A stretch of 64,000 nucleotides of DNA from Roseibium sp. MMSF_3412 (GTDB lineage Bacteria > Pseudomonadota > Alphaproteobacteria > Rhizobiales > Stappiaceae): contig NZ_JASHJI010000025.1 of assembly GCF_030733265.1 (NCBI RefSeq), positions 1 through 64,000 on the forward strand. Direction: 5' to 3'. Of this stretch, positions 8,576 through 17,785 are shown one piece after another (position 1 is the first letter of the stretch; each line of letters opens with the position of its first letter). A program made the translations under genes and the position numbers. The notes under the pieces were generated by a model, which did no database searches, was not told the origin of the DNA, and worked only from the letters and a program-made list of their open reading frames with translations.

Positions 8576-8843
8576 TAGGACACGGACCCAGAAATGAGGC
8601 TGAAATGGTTTGAGGCGGCTTGCTTCTCGTCAAGGAGCGGATGCGCAGGGAATGGAGTTCATTTTCAAGCCTTTCGCAACGCCGAGGAGAAGAAAGCCGG
8701 TCAAATCCGAAGAACATGGAAATGGCTTCGCCCCGTGGCGTCAGCGTGCTCGACCGGGCAGGAAGCCCGCTCCGCGCACCCTTCCTAACGGGATTTCGCC
8801 ATTTCACATGCGATCTCAGTCTCATTTATGGGTCCGTACCCTG
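8576..8843 (+). mobile_element. MITE-like repeat, copy 1 (diverged)
   Basis: A 268-base element related along its whole length to copies at 35147-35414 (same orientation) and 58348-58615 (opposite orientation). The right end TCATTTATGGGTCCGTACCC is intact. The left end (TAGGACACGGACCCAGAAATGAG) is degraded at several positions, and the right flanking dinucleotide is GA instead of TA. Several internal blocks are kept, for example GTTCATTTTCAAGCCTTTCG and TTGACCGGGCA/TCGACCGGGCA. It encodes no transposase. This is the oldest-looking of the three copies. Its right edge lies 29 bases before the start codon of the small membrane peptide gene. Confidence 0.75.
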
Positions 8844-8872
8844 ACGTGGGCACAACCGACAAGGAGAATGAG

Positions 8873-8998
8873 ATGACGATTGAAACGAACAAAGCCCGTG
8901 CCGCAGAGACTTCACCGCATCACGTGGTTCTGAAAATGCTGATTGTCTCGACTTTTGCATCCGCCGCCGCCTTGGCTTTGGCTGCAGCACTGCATTGA
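8873..8998 (+). CDS. Small single-span membrane peptide (41 residues)
   Basis: ATG at 8873 with a near-perfect AAGGAG ribosome site six bases upstream, and a stop at 8996-8998. The product has a short polar N-terminus (MTIETNKARAAETSPHH) followed by a hydrophobic stretch from about residue 18 to 40 (VVLKMLIVSTFASAAALALAA), ending in LH. It is immediately followed by a strong intrinsic terminator, so it looks like a complete one-gene transcript. No known family is recognised. The good ribosome site plus terminator argue for a real gene despite its size. The promoter would have to lie within or beside the MITE copy upstream. Confidence 0.65.
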   Translation: MTIETNKARAAETSPHHVVLKMLIVSTFASAAALALAAALH

Positions 8999-9022
8999 AC
9001 CAACTCCAGCATTTCCCAATGA

Positions 9023-9054
9023 AAAAAGCGTGCCGTTCAGGCACGCTTTTTCAT
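9023..9054. terminator. Strong bidirectional intrinsic terminator
   Basis: AAAAAGCGTGCC-gttca-GGCACGCTTTTT forms a twelve-pair stem flanked by A-run and T-run, so it can end transcription from both the small membrane peptide gene (+) and alaS (-). Confidence 0.92.
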
Positions 9055-9076
9055 TTTCAGCTGCCGGAAGCGCTGA

Positions 9077-11734
9077 CTACAGACCGGCGAGATGAGACTC
9101 GATCGCCTCGATCGCGGAGCCTGCCTTTGAGCCATCCGGGCCACCAGCCTGCGCCATGTCCGGCCGTCCGCCGCCGCCACGGCCGCCGAGGGCTTCAGAG
9201 CCGATCCGGACAAGGTCGACAGCGCTGACTTTCTCGGTCAGGTCACCCGTGACGGCTGTCACGATCGCAGCTTTGCCGTCTTCGGCCACACTGATCAGGA
9301 TGACGACGCCGGATCCCAATTGGGTCTTGGCTTCATCGGCCATACCCTTCAGATCCTTCGGGTTGATCCCCTCAACGGCGCGCGCCATGACCTTGAACGC
9401 ACCGGCATCCTTCACGGGTTGAGAGCCATCACCGCCGCCGCCCATGGCGAGTTTTTTCTTGGCGTCTGAGAGTTCTTTTTCAAGTTTGCGGCGCTCGTCG
9501 ACAAGCTGCGCAACCCGGGCCGGAACATCATCCGCGCCGATTTTCAACAAGGCTGCGATCCCGCGCATGCGCTTGTCCTGCGCGTCGAGATAGGCACGGG
9601 CCTCGGCGCCGGTCAGAGCCTCGATGCGGCGCACACCGGCCGCAACCGCACTTTCCGAAACAAGCGTGACAAGCCCGATATCTCCGGTGCGCCTGACATG
9701 CGTTCCACCGCACAGTTCCAGCGAATAGGGCTTGCCTGACTTGTCGCCGTGCAGCGCCGTTCCCATGGAGACAACGCGCACTTCCTCGCCGTATTTTTCC
9801 CCGAAGAGGGCCATCGCGCCGGCTTCGATTGCATCGTCAACCGCCATCAGCCGGGTCTCGACCGGTGCGTTCTGCAGGATGATCTCGTTGGCAAAGGTTT
9901 CCACCGTCCCCAGTTCGCCATCGTCCATGGGCTTGGGATGCGAAAAATCGAACCGCAGCCGGTCAGGTGAAACCAGCGACCCCTTCTGGACAACATGACT
10001 GCCCAGAACCTCGCGCAGCGCTTCATGTACCAGGTGCGTCGCAGAGTGATTGGCACGAACCGCGCTGCGGCGCGCATGATCGACCTTGAGTTCCAGCGCC
10101 AGTCCGGCAACCAGTTCGCCTTCCTCGACAGTCACTGAATGCACGAACAGGCCATCGGCCTTTTTCTGCGTGTTTGTCACAGACACTCTCAAACCGGGCG
10201 CGAGCATCACGCCGGTGTCGCCGACCTGACCGCCGCTTTCTCCGTAAAAGGGCGTCTGGTTGAGGACGACGAAGCCGCTGTCACCCGCCGAAAGCTTGTC
10301 GATTTCCTTGTCTTCCAACGCAAGCGCGGCAACGACCCCTTCTGCACTCTCCGTTTCATAGCCGAGGAAGTCCGTTGCTCCGTGCTTCTCCTTGAGCGCA
10401 AACCAGACGGCTTCCGTCGCGGCGCCGCCCGACCCGGACCAGGCCGCACGGGCCTCTGCTTTCTGCCGCTCCATGGCAGCGGCAAATCCGTCCGTATCAA
10501 CGGAAATGTCGCGCACGCGCAGCGCGTCCTGGGTGAGATCAAGCGGAAACCCGTATGTGTCGTAGAGCTTGAAGGCGGTTTCCCCATCCAGCTGACCGCC
10601 GGCGGTCAGATCTTCCGTTGCACTGTCGAGAAGTCCGAGGCCGCGTTCCAGTGTCTTGCGGAACCGTGTCTCCTCAAGCTTCAGCGTTTCGGTGATCAGG
10701 TCTTCCGCCCGGGACAATTCCGGATAGGCCCGCCCCATCTCGCGCACGAGAGCCGGCACAAGCTTGTGCATGAGCGGCTCGCTCGCCCCCAGAAGATGTG
10801 CATGGCGCATGCCCCGCCGCATGATCCGGCGCAGCACATATCCCCTGCCCTCGTTTGACGGCAGCACGCCGTCGGCGATCAGGAAGCTTGTAGAGCGCAG
10901 ATGGTCGGCAATGACCCTGTGACTGCCGAGTGCTTCACCGGCCGCTTCAACGTGGGTTTCGTGCTCCGACGCGGCGATCAGCGCCTTGAACAGATCAATA
11001 TCGTAGTTGTTGTGGACGCCCTGCAGAACGGTTGCAAGACGCTCGATCCCCATGCCGGTGTCGATGGAGGGGCTCGGAAGATCCAGCCGTTCCTCGCTTG
11101 TCTGCTCGTACTGCATGAAGACGAGGTTCCAGATCTCGATGAACCGGTCGCCGTCTTCTTCCGGGCTTCCCGGAGGCCCTCCCCAGATGTGATCGCCATG
11201 GTCATAGAAGATTTCCGAGCATGGTCCACACGGTCCGGTATCGCCCATCGACCAGAAATTGTCCGATGTCGGAATGCGGATGATCTTGTCGTCGCTCAGG
11301 CCGGCGACCTTCTTCCAGAACCCTGCAGCGGCATCGTCTTCCGCATAGACCGTGACCAGCAGACGATCCTTGGGAAGTCCGTATTCCTTGGTGATGAGGT
11401 TCCAGGCAAGTTCGATCGCCCTTTCCTTGAAATAGTCGCCAAAGGAAAAGTTGCCGAGCATTTCGAAGAACGTGTGGTGCCTTGCCGTATAACCGACATT
11501 GTCCAGATCATTGTGCTTGCCGCCTGCGCGCACGACCTTCTGGGCCGTAACGGCGCGCGAATAGGGCCGTGTCTCCAGACCGGTAAACACGTTCTTGAAC
11601 TGGTTCATGCCCGCATTCGCGAACATCAGCGTCGGATCGTTGCGTGGAACAAGCGGCCCGGATTCAACCACTTCATGATCGTTTTTCTTGAAGTAGTCCA
11701 AGAACGTGGAGCGGATTTCATTTACGCCGGTCAT
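9077..11734 (-). CDS. alaS: Alanyl-tRNA synthetase
   Basis: Charges tRNA-Ala with alanine and edits mischarged Ser/Gly. The 885-residue length from [15 protein letters not shown] is normal. Class II motifs are in the first third (for example [22 protein letters not shown] and the GMGIERL region). The editing domain has the zinc-binding HSATHLVH and, later, CGGTHV. The C-terminal DHHA1 domain ends with [16 protein letters not shown]. The ATG at 11734 is preferred over the longer frame to 11890, because family proteins start within a few residues of the EIRxTFLDYF motif. It lies downstream of recA on the same strand but is separated by a recA terminator, so it probably has its own promoter. Confidence 0.97.
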   Translation of the reverse strand: MTGVNEIRSTFLDYFKKNDHEVVESGPLVPRNDPTLMFANAGMNQFKNVFTGLETRPYSRAVTAQKVVRAGGKHNDLDNVGYTARHHTFFEMLGNFSFGDYFKERAIELAWNLITKEYGLPKDRLLVTVYAEDDAAAGFWKKVAGLSDDKIIRIPTSDNFWSMGDTGPCGPCSEIFYDHGDHIWGGPPGSPEEDGDRFIEIWNLVFMQYEQTSEERLDLPSPSIDTGMGIERLATVLQGVHNNYDIDLFKALIAASEHETHVEAAGEALGSHRVIADHLRSTSFLIADGVLPSNEGRGYVLRRIMRRGMRHAHLLGASEPLMHKLVPALVREMGRAYPELSRAEDLITETLKLEETRFRKTLERGLGLLDSATEDLTAGGQLDGETAFKLYDTYGFPLDLTQDALRVRDISVDTDGFAAAMERQKAEARAAWSGSGGAATEAVWFALKEKHGATDFLGYETESAEGVVAALALEDKEIDKLSAGDSGFVVLNQTPFYGESGGQVGDTGVMLAPGLRVSVTNTQKKADGLFVHSVTVEEGELVAGLALELKVDHARRSAVRANHSATHLVHEALREVLGSHVVQKGSLVSPDRLRFDFSHPKPMDDGELGTVETFANEIILQNAPVETRLMAVDDAIEAGAMALFGEKYGEEVRVVSMGTALHGDKSGKPYSLELCGGTHVRRTGDIGLVTLVSESAVAAGVRRIEALTGAEARAYLDAQDKRMRGIAALLKIGADDVPARVAQLVDERRKLEKELSDAKKKLAMGGGGDGSQPVKDAGAFKVMARAVEGINPKDLKGMADEAKTQLGSGVVILISVAEDGKAAIVTAVTGDLTEKVSAVDLVRIGSEALGGRGGGGRPDMAQAGGPDGSKAGSAIEAIESHLAGL

Positions 11735-11913
11735 TCGGGTCTCGCATCGGTCCGGCCCTTCGAACGGGCCAATTGAAAAAGGCTTCCGGCACGAAGTTTC
11801 CACATCGGGATCCGCGCCGGAACAGCCTTTTAACTTTGACCTTAAATCCTGTCCAGCAATTGCACGCATTCGCGCCTTCGCCGGACGCATTCATTTGTCA
11901 GACGCAGTCACAG

Positions 11914-11953
11914 CATCAAAAAGGAAAGGCTCTCTCCATTTCCGGAGAAAGCC
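11914..11953 (-). terminator. Intrinsic terminator of recA
   Basis: Read on the minus strand: GGCTTTCTCC-ggaaat-GGAGAGAGCC followed by TTTCCTTTTTG, a ten-position stem with one mismatch and a T-rich tail, 37 bases after the recA stop. Confidence 0.85.
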
Positions 11954-11990
11954 CTGTCCAATTGCTTGTGCCTGAACTGGTCGAAAGGGA

Positions 11991-13082
11991 TCAGGCCTCC
12001 GGTGCGGGTTCCCTGTCTTCCAGAGCGTCTTCGGCACCTTCCGGGTCGATAATTGCTTCGGCGATCAGGCCGGCATTTTGGCGGATGGCCAACTCGATCT
12101 CGTCCGCAATTTCCGTGTTTTCCTTCAAGAACTGCTTGGCGTTCTCACGGCCCTGCCCGAGGCGCTGGCTGTTGTAGGAGAACCAGGAACCTGACTTCTC
12201 GACGACATTGCCCTTGACCCCGAGATCGATCAGCTCGCCCATCTTGGAGACGCCTTCGCCGTAGACGATATCAAACTCGACCTGCCGGAAAGGAGGTGCC
12301 AGCTTGTTCTTGACGACTTTCACCCGGGTCTGGTTGCCGACCACCTCGTCGCGGTCCTTGATCGAACCGATACGGCGGATGTCAAGGCGCACGGACGCGT
12401 AGAACTTGAGTGCGTTTCCGCCCGTTGTTGTCTCGGGAGAGCCGAACATCACGCCGATCTTCATGCGGATCTGGTTGATGAAGATAACCATGGTGTTCGA
12501 CTTGGAGATGGATGCGGTCAGCTTGCGCAGGGCCTGGCTCATCAGACGTGCCTGCATGCCCGGCAGGCTGTCACCCATCTCACCTTCAAGCTCTGCTTTT
12601 GGCGTCAGGGCCGCGACGGAATCGATCACCAGCACATCGATCGCCCCGGAGCGGACCAGCGTGTCGGCGATTTCAAGAGCCTGTTCACCCGCGTCCGGCT
12701 GCGAAATCAGAAGATTGTCGATATCGACGCCCAGCTTGCGTGCATAGACGGGGTCGAGCGCGTGCTCCGCGTCCACGAAAGCGCAAATACCGCCGTCCTT
12801 CTGCGCCTCGGCGACCGTGTGAAGCGCAAGGGTCGTCTTGCCCGAGGATTCCGGCCCGTAGATCTCCACGATCCGGCCGCGCGGCAGCCCTCCGATTCCA
12901 AGGGCGATATCGAGACCGAGGGACCCGGTCGACACCGCCTGGATCTCAACGGCCTGCCCCTGCCCCATCCTCATGATGGACCCCTTGCCAAAGGAGCGTT
13001 CGATCTGGCTGAGCGCTGCATCAAGCGCTTTTGTCTTATCCATCTGGCTGCTTTCTACGAGACGAAGTGTACTTTGCGACAT
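11991..13082 (-). CDS. recA: Recombinase RecA
   Basis: DNA-dependent ATPase for homologous recombination and co-protease for LexA. 363 residues starting [10 protein letters not shown], as in other Hyphomicrobiales RecA proteins. The Walker A motif GPESSGKTT is at 76-84, Walker B is LVIDSVAAL, and the MAW-type loop [18 protein letters not shown] and loop-2 region [30 protein letters not shown] are intact. The acidic tail ([15 protein letters not shown]) is typical. Divergent from the psuK-like gene, with a putative LexA site in between. Confidence 0.98.
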   Translation of the reverse strand: MSQSTLRLVESSQMDKTKALDAALSQIERSFGKGSIMRMGQGQAVEIQAVSTGSLGLDIALGIGGLPRGRIVEIYGPESSGKTTLALHTVAEAQKDGGICAFVDAEHALDPVYARKLGVDIDNLLISQPDAGEQALEIADTLVRSGAIDVLVIDSVAALTPKAELEGEMGDSLPGMQARLMSQALRKLTASISKSNTMVIFINQIRMKIGVMFGSPETTTGGNALKFYASVRLDIRRIGSIKDRDEVVGNQTRVKVVKNKLAPPFRQVEFDIVYGEGVSKMGELIDLGVKGNVVEKSGSWFSYNSQRLGQGRENAKQFLKENTEIADEIELAIRQNAGLIAEAIIDPEGAEDALEDREPAPEA

Positions 13083-13393
13083 GGCTCACGCTCCTTATTC
13101 CACGATGGACGCGTTGTTTCAATATTGGGATTTGTACTCTATTTGTTCTCAATTGGCAAGTCGCAAGAACCGATTGGTATTAAATCAAGAATTACGTTTT
13201 GTTTCCAATATGTTCCGCACAGGCCTCAGCAAAAGTCCCGTTACGTCAAACGAAAATGGAAACAGACCGTGATTCTCCTGGCGGACAGAATCGCAAGCCC
13301 TGACACGGTTGCCGTTGACCTCATGATCTGTTAGCCCGCAAACGTCAATGCTGCCGGCCTGGCGGCCTCCTGAGGAACGAAGGTCTCCACCCC
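13083..13393. other. recA / psuK divergent promoter region
   Basis: A 311-base gap between divergent genes. It holds the SOS-box-like site listed separately. No additional gene is supported. Confidence 0.5.
13134..13148 (-). promoter_or_regulatory. Putative LexA (SOS) box of recA
   Basis: Read on the recA strand the site is GAAC-N7-GTAC, one base from the alphaproteobacterial LexA consensus GAAC-N7-GAAC (GTTC-N7-GTTC). It is 52-66 bases upstream of the recA start, the expected distance for an SOS-regulated promoter. Confidence 0.6.
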
Positions 13394-14335
13394 GTGCAAA
13401 CAGCCCTCTCCCGCCGTCTCGTTTCCATTGGCGCCGCCCACGTCGATACGATTGCACATGCAGGAGAAGACATCCGGCGCGAGACCTCGACACCCGCCCG
13501 TCTTTCCTCATCGCCCGGCGGTGTCGCCACGAACCTTGCGCGCGCGGTCAGCGCGCTCGGTGTGCCTGCACACCTGGTTGGAACCGTCGGCGATGACGCG
13601 GCAGCGATGTCACTGGAGGAGCATCTGACACGCGAAGGCGTGGAACACACATTTGTCCCGCGTCCCGGATGTTCGACAGGCCAGTATCTTGCGCTGCACG
13701 ATCCTGACGGTTCGCTGGCTGCCGCCTGTGTCGATGACCGTGTTCTGTCCGAAGCGCCACCGGACATTTTTGACCGCGCGATCGCCGATTTGCGGCAGGT
13801 TTCCGATAACGACCTGCACTGGTTCGTCGATACCAACCTGCCTGAAAAAACGCTGGCCCGCGTGATAGACCGTATCGGCGGTGGTGCCATCTCCGCCAAT
13901 GCCGTGTCGGACGCCAAGGCCCCGCGTCTGAGGCCCTTCCTTGCTGATCTGGATTGCGTGTCGCTCAATCGCGGTGAAGCTGCCGCACTGCTGGAGATGC
14001 CGGGTCATTCGCCCCCGGAAGACCTGGCAGCCGCGTTGCGCGAGGCCGGCCTGAAACAGTTTATCCTTACGGCAGGCAGCGGTGATCTCTATGCTGCGTC
14101 CGAAGACAGCCTGGACCGCATCAGCCCACCCGTCGCAAATGTCGTAAACGTGACAGGGGCCGGCGACGCGCTTGCTGCCGGTTTCCTGGCAGCCAGACTG
14201 CGCGGCATCGATTTCTTCAAATCCGTCGGGTACGGGCTCGCGGCAGCGGCACTCACCCTTGAGAGTACGGCCGCATTTGCCGAAGGTTTGTCCTGGGACG
14301 AAGTCGTGAAATTTGCCCAAGTGGACAAAATTTGA
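13394..14335 (+). CDS. psuK: PfkB-family sugar kinase, probable pseudouridine kinase
   Basis: Predicted to phosphorylate pseudouridine to pseudouridine 5'-phosphate. 313 residues of the ribokinase/PfkB fold: the N-terminal GGVATNLARAVSALG substrate-side motif and the C-terminal NVTGAGDALAAGF anion hole with catalytic Asp. The GTG at 13394 is the only start that keeps the first beta strand (LVSIGAAHVDTIAHA). The assignment to pseudouridine rests largely on the next gene, 96 bases downstream on the same strand, which encodes pseudouridine-5'-phosphate glycosidase; the kinase and glycosidase form the known two-step catabolic pathway. Confidence 0.85.
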   Translation: MQTALSRRLVSIGAAHVDTIAHAGEDIRRETSTPARLSSSPGGVATNLARAVSALGVPAHLVGTVGDDAAAMSLEEHLTREGVEHTFVPRPGCSTGQYLALHDPDGSLAAACVDDRVLSEAPPDIFDRAIADLRQVSDNDLHWFVDTNLPEKTLARVIDRIGGGAISANAVSDAKAPRLRPFLADLDCVSLNRGEAAALLEMPGHSPPEDLAAALREAGLKQFILTAGSGDLYAASEDSLDRISPPVANVVNVTGAGDALAAGFLAARLRGIDFFKSVGYGLAAAALTLESTAAFAEGLSWDEVVKFAQVDKI

Positions 14336-14431
14336 ACTTGGCGCAATCTGGCACCCTCCCTATAAGGTGCCTGAAACGCGGTCCGGAACCTGTGACCTGG
14401 AAAAACGTCATCAAGAAAGGCTTCGCCAGAG

Positions 14432-15361
14432 ATGCACTCTCCCGACAAAACGGAACTCAAAAAGCTGATCGTTCAAAGCGACGAGGTTAGCGATGCCTTC
14501 GCATCAGGCAAGCCGGTTGTCGCGCTTGAATCGACGATCATCACCCATGGCATGCCTTTCCCGCGCAACCTCGAGACTGCGCGGCAGGTCGAAGCGGATA
14601 TCCGCAGCGAAGGCGCGGTTCCCGCGACCATTGCGCTGATGGACGGAAAAATTCACGTGGGGCTGAGCGATGAAGACCTCGACCGACTGGCCCGGGCCGA
14701 AAACGTGATGAAATGTTCAAGGGCCGATTTGACCTTTGCTCTGGCAACCGGCGCTTATGGCGCAACAACGGTTGCCGCCACGATGATGGCGGCACATCTG
14801 GCGGGGATCGACGTCTTCGCAACAGGTGGCATTGGCGGTGTGCACAAGGGCGCGGAAGAGACTTTCGATGTTTCCGCTGACCTCGAAGAACTGGCGCGCA
14901 CACCGGTGTGCGTGGTCTGCGCGGGTGCCAAGGCTCTGCTGGATCTGCCGAAGACGCTAGAGGTTCTGGAAACGAAGGGCGTCCCGGTGATTTCGTTCGG
15001 AACGTCGGAACTTCCGGCATTCTGGTCACGCGAAAGCGGTCTTGACGCCCCCTACTCCCTCAACACGCCTGCTGAAATCGGCGCGCTCTTGAAAATGAGG
15101 GCCAACTTCGCCGATCATGGCGGCGTCCTGATCGCCAATCCGGTTCCTGAAGCGCAGGAGATCCCGCGCGCGGAAATGGCCGGTTACATCGATGCGGCAA
15201 TCGACAAAGCCGGCTCCGAGGGCATCAGGGGCAAGGACGTGACGCCCTATGTCCTTGGCGCGATCCTGGACCTGACAGATGGCCGCAGTCTCGACACCAA
15301 CATTGCACTCGTCCGCAACAATGCACGTCTGGCGGCAAGGATCGCGTCCGAGCTGACCTGA
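14432..15361 (+). CDS. psuG: Pseudouridine-5'-phosphate glycosidase
   Basis: Cleaves the C-glycosidic bond of pseudouridine 5'-phosphate to uracil and ribose 5-phosphate. 309 residues, matching the family. Diagnostic stretches are PVVALESTIITHGMPFP, TIALMDGKIHVGL, the FATGGIGGVHKGAE metal/phosphate-binding segment, PVISFGTSELPAFWSR and ANPVPEAQEIP. Follows the kinase gene on the same strand, probably one transcript. Together they recycle pseudouridine from RNA turnover. Confidence 0.95.
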   Translation: MHSPDKTELKKLIVQSDEVSDAFASGKPVVALESTIITHGMPFPRNLETARQVEADIRSEGAVPATIALMDGKIHVGLSDEDLDRLARAENVMKCSRADLTFALATGAYGATTVAATMMAAHLAGIDVFATGGIGGVHKGAEETFDVSADLEELARTPVCVVCAGAKALLDLPKTLEVLETKGVPVISFGTSELPAFWSRESGLDAPYSLNTPAEIGALLKMRANFADHGGVLIANPVPEAQEIPRAEMAGYIDAAIDKAGSEGIRGKDVTPYVLGAILDLTDGRSLDTNIALVRNNARLAARIASELT

Positions 15362-15439
15362 CGCGTTCAGAATTCCGCTTGACGCTCTTGGATCGAAACG
15401 GTCTTCTCGGATCTCGATAACATTCCGGGGACCGCCGCC

Positions 15440-16279
15440 ATGAAACTTGCCGTCACCGCAGCATCGGGCCAACTCGGGCGCGCGGTTATTGACCACCTGA
15501 AGACATCGCACCCGGTTGAGAACATCGTCGGCATTGCCCGAACCCCTGAAAAGGCGGCAGATCTAGGCGTTGAAATCCGTCAGGGAACCTATGGCGATCG
15601 CACCGGGTTTGAACAGGCGCTCGCAGGCGTCGAGGCCATGCTGCTGATCTCCGGAAATGACGCGCCTGAAAAACGGATTGAACAGCACCGGGCCGTGATC
15701 GACGGTGCGCGCGCCGCAGGCGTCCAGCGCTTCATCTATACCAGTGTGCAAGGTCCCGAACAGGGAGGCGGTTTTGCTGACATCGTCCGCAGCAACCGAC
15801 AGACCGAAGCTGATGTGAGGCAATCCGGTCTGAACTGGGCAATCGGCCGGAACGGCATCTATATCGAACCGGACGTTGAATACATTGACAGCTACAAGCG
15901 CCTCGGCGGCATTCGCAACTGTGCCGGCGGCGGCTTGTGTGCCTACACCACGCGCACCGAGCTGGCTTATGCCTATGCCTGCCTTCTCAAAGACGGCAGC
16001 CATGGCGGCAAGACCTACAATCTGAGCGGCACCCCGATAAGCCAAACCGATCTTGTCGGCTTCATGAACCAGGTTCTCGGCACACGGATGACCTACGAGT
16101 TCGTCGACGCGGACAGTTTCAAGGAGGACCGCATCGCAGAAATCGGCGAATTCTACGGAACGGTCGTGGCAGGCATTTATGCGGCGATTGCAACAGGTGC
16201 CTTCGACAACGAAAGCCAGTTCATGGCCGCAACCGGACGCGAACACGTTTCATGGCCAGACTTTTTCTCCAAAATCTGA
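15440..16279 (+). CDS. NmrA/QOR2-like NAD(P)H-binding oxidoreductase
   Basis: 279-residue atypical short-chain dehydrogenase. The N-terminal MKLAVTAASGQLGRAVI contains the Rossmann glycine pattern, and RFIYTSVQGP and NWAIGRNGIYIEPDVEY match the E. coli YtfG (NADPH:quinone reductase 2) group. It lacks the classical SDR YxxxK catalytic pair, as is usual for NmrA-like proteins, so it may be a quinone reductase or a redox sensor. The ATG has a weak GGGGA-type site upstream. Its 78-base distance from psuG suggests a separate transcription unit. Confidence 0.8.
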   Translation: MKLAVTAASGQLGRAVIDHLKTSHPVENIVGIARTPEKAADLGVEIRQGTYGDRTGFEQALAGVEAMLLISGNDAPEKRIEQHRAVIDGARAAGVQRFIYTSVQGPEQGGGFADIVRSNRQTEADVRQSGLNWAIGRNGIYIEPDVEYIDSYKRLGGIRNCAGGGLCAYTTRTELAYAYACLLKDGSHGGKTYNLSGTPISQTDLVGFMNQVLGTRMTYEFVDADSFKEDRIAEIGEFYGTVVAGIYAAIATGAFDNESQFMAATGREHVSWPDFFSKI

Positions 16280-16520
16280 GCAGCGGAAAGTGACCCGGTG
16301 ACTTGTGCGCCGCCTTTCATGCGCATGAAATGTTCCCAAGGTATCCGGTTTCAGCATTCGCGGCACGGCTTCGCCGTTCAAATATCCCTAAGCCGTTGAC
16401 ACAGCGGCGATAGCCTGCCCTTACTTGCGGCATAAAACATTTGACTGGAATGACCGGGCAGCATTTTACCGGGCGCACCAGGCGCTCAAAAACAGGTCAT
16501 TTCAAAGAGGAGGCTCAATA

Positions 16521-17726
16521 ATGTCAGAAGCGCCAACACCAGATTCCAATGCACCCGAGACGGCACCGGCAGGCAGCTTCTCTCCGCTTCAGTATCTCGA
16601 CCGGGCCTTGTCCACGCTGCGCGACATCGGCATTACGCCGGAATCGGAAGCAGACGCTCCGATCAACGCGCTGCTGGAACAGATTTCCGATCTGTCGCCA
16701 GACAAGGTTCTGGTAATTTCGCGCACGCTTGCACAGGCTTCCAACTTCAACGAAGTCGTCCGCACGCAGGTCCAGCAGATGGACATTGGCGAGCGCTACG
16801 AGGAAATAACCAACGCATTCAATTCCATTCGCGATGACGCAAAGACCCTGGTCGACCAGCTTGCGGACGGCAAGATCTCGTTCACGGAGAACCTGTCCAA
16901 CAAATGGCGCGATATGCGCCGCGGCACCATCTCGGACCGCTTCCAGGATATCCGCGGGACCTACAAGGACGTAGCCCGCGCCACCAAGGACCAGATCGAG
17001 CGGGAGCAGACGATCCTCGAAGCTTACCGGGATTTCCGCGGTGCGCTGAAGCAGGCGGAGGTCACGGCGCTCGAACTGCTGAACATGGCAACGGAGAAGC
17101 TGAACGGAAAGAAACTGGCTCTGGAGACAGCCTCCAAGGAGGTCGAAGCCTATGCCGGTGACGACCCGGCGCAGAAGGCACGGCTCGAACTTGCCCGTGA
17201 TGAGCGGCTTCGCGAAATGCAGGATGAGGAAAAGCGGTACCAGATCGCCAAGGACCTCTCCGACAACCTGACCGTCGGCTACAACACGTCCGAAGTGATC
17301 ATGGCGCGTCTGGTCCAGACCACCAACGCCAAGGAACGCGTTTATGCCCAGTCCGTCAGTTTCTTCTCAACCAATGAGTCCGTCCTCACGGCACTGAATG
17401 CCTCGTTCACCGGATTGCAGGGCCTGCACGAAAGCACTGAAACCCTGAACGCCATGAAAGAGGGCATCAACAAGAGCCTGGAGACGCTGGCCGAAATAGG
17501 TGATGCGGTTCAGAAGGAAGCGCTCAAGGCCGGCTATGGTCCGACGGTGGCCGCCGCTTCCGTAAAAAAGCTGGTCGATTCCGTCGTCAATTTCCAAGTG
17601 CAGTCCCGGGAGATCATCACCGAGATGCGCGACATGTCGACGAAGAACTCCGAGGAGATCCGGAACGCGGTCGAAGAAGGAAAGCGCCGTCTTGCCAAAC
17701 TGACCGCACAGGGACAAGGTCTCTGA
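16521..17726 (+). CDS. Helical, coiled-coil protein of unknown function (first gene of a four-gene cluster)
   Basis: 401 residues from the ATG at 16521, which has an AGGAGG ribosome site upstream; the in-frame upstream frame to 16425 is ignored. Residues 1-15 are a Ser/Pro/Ala-rich tail. The rest is almost wholly predicted helix and coiled coil, rich in Glu, Lys and Ala with few aromatics, and without signal peptide or membrane span. The C-terminal part (STNESVLTALNASFTGL to the end) loosely recalls TelA-type toxic-anion-resistance proteins, but I cannot confirm this. Two further uncharacterised genes follow on the same strand within 60 bases each, so a joint complex is likely. Confidence 0.75.
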   Translation: MSEAPTPDSNAPETAPAGSFSPLQYLDRALSTLRDIGITPESEADAPINALLEQISDLSPDKVLVISRTLAQASNFNEVVRTQVQQMDIGERYEEITNAFNSIRDDAKTLVDQLADGKISFTENLSNKWRDMRRGTISDRFQDIRGTYKDVARATKDQIEREQTILEAYRDFRGALKQAEVTALELLNMATEKLNGKKLALETASKEVEAYAGDDPAQKARLELARDERLREMQDEEKRYQIAKDLSDNLTVGYNTSEVIMARLVQTTNAKERVYAQSVSFFSTNESVLTALNASFTGLQGLHESTETLNAMKEGINKSLETLAEIGDAVQKEALKAGYGPTVAAASVKKLVDSVVNFQVQSREIITEMRDMSTKNSEEIRNAVEEGKRRLAKLTAQGQGL

Positions 17727-17743
17727 CACCAGTCGGCTGAAGC

Positions 17744-17764
17744 GGGCCGGCATCCAGCCGGCCC
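17744..17764 (+). other. GC-rich hairpin between first and second cluster genes
   Basis: GGGCCGGC-atcca-GCCGGCCC is a perfect eight-pair stem directly after the first gene. It lacks a T-run, so it is more likely an RNA stability or attenuation element than a complete terminator. Confidence 0.5.
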
Positions 17765-17785
17765 CTCCATGGAAAACAGGTTCTG

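Noticed and set aside
10139-11776. Long plus-strand frames across alaS
   Set aside because: They mirror the alaS coding sequence and show no protein-family features.
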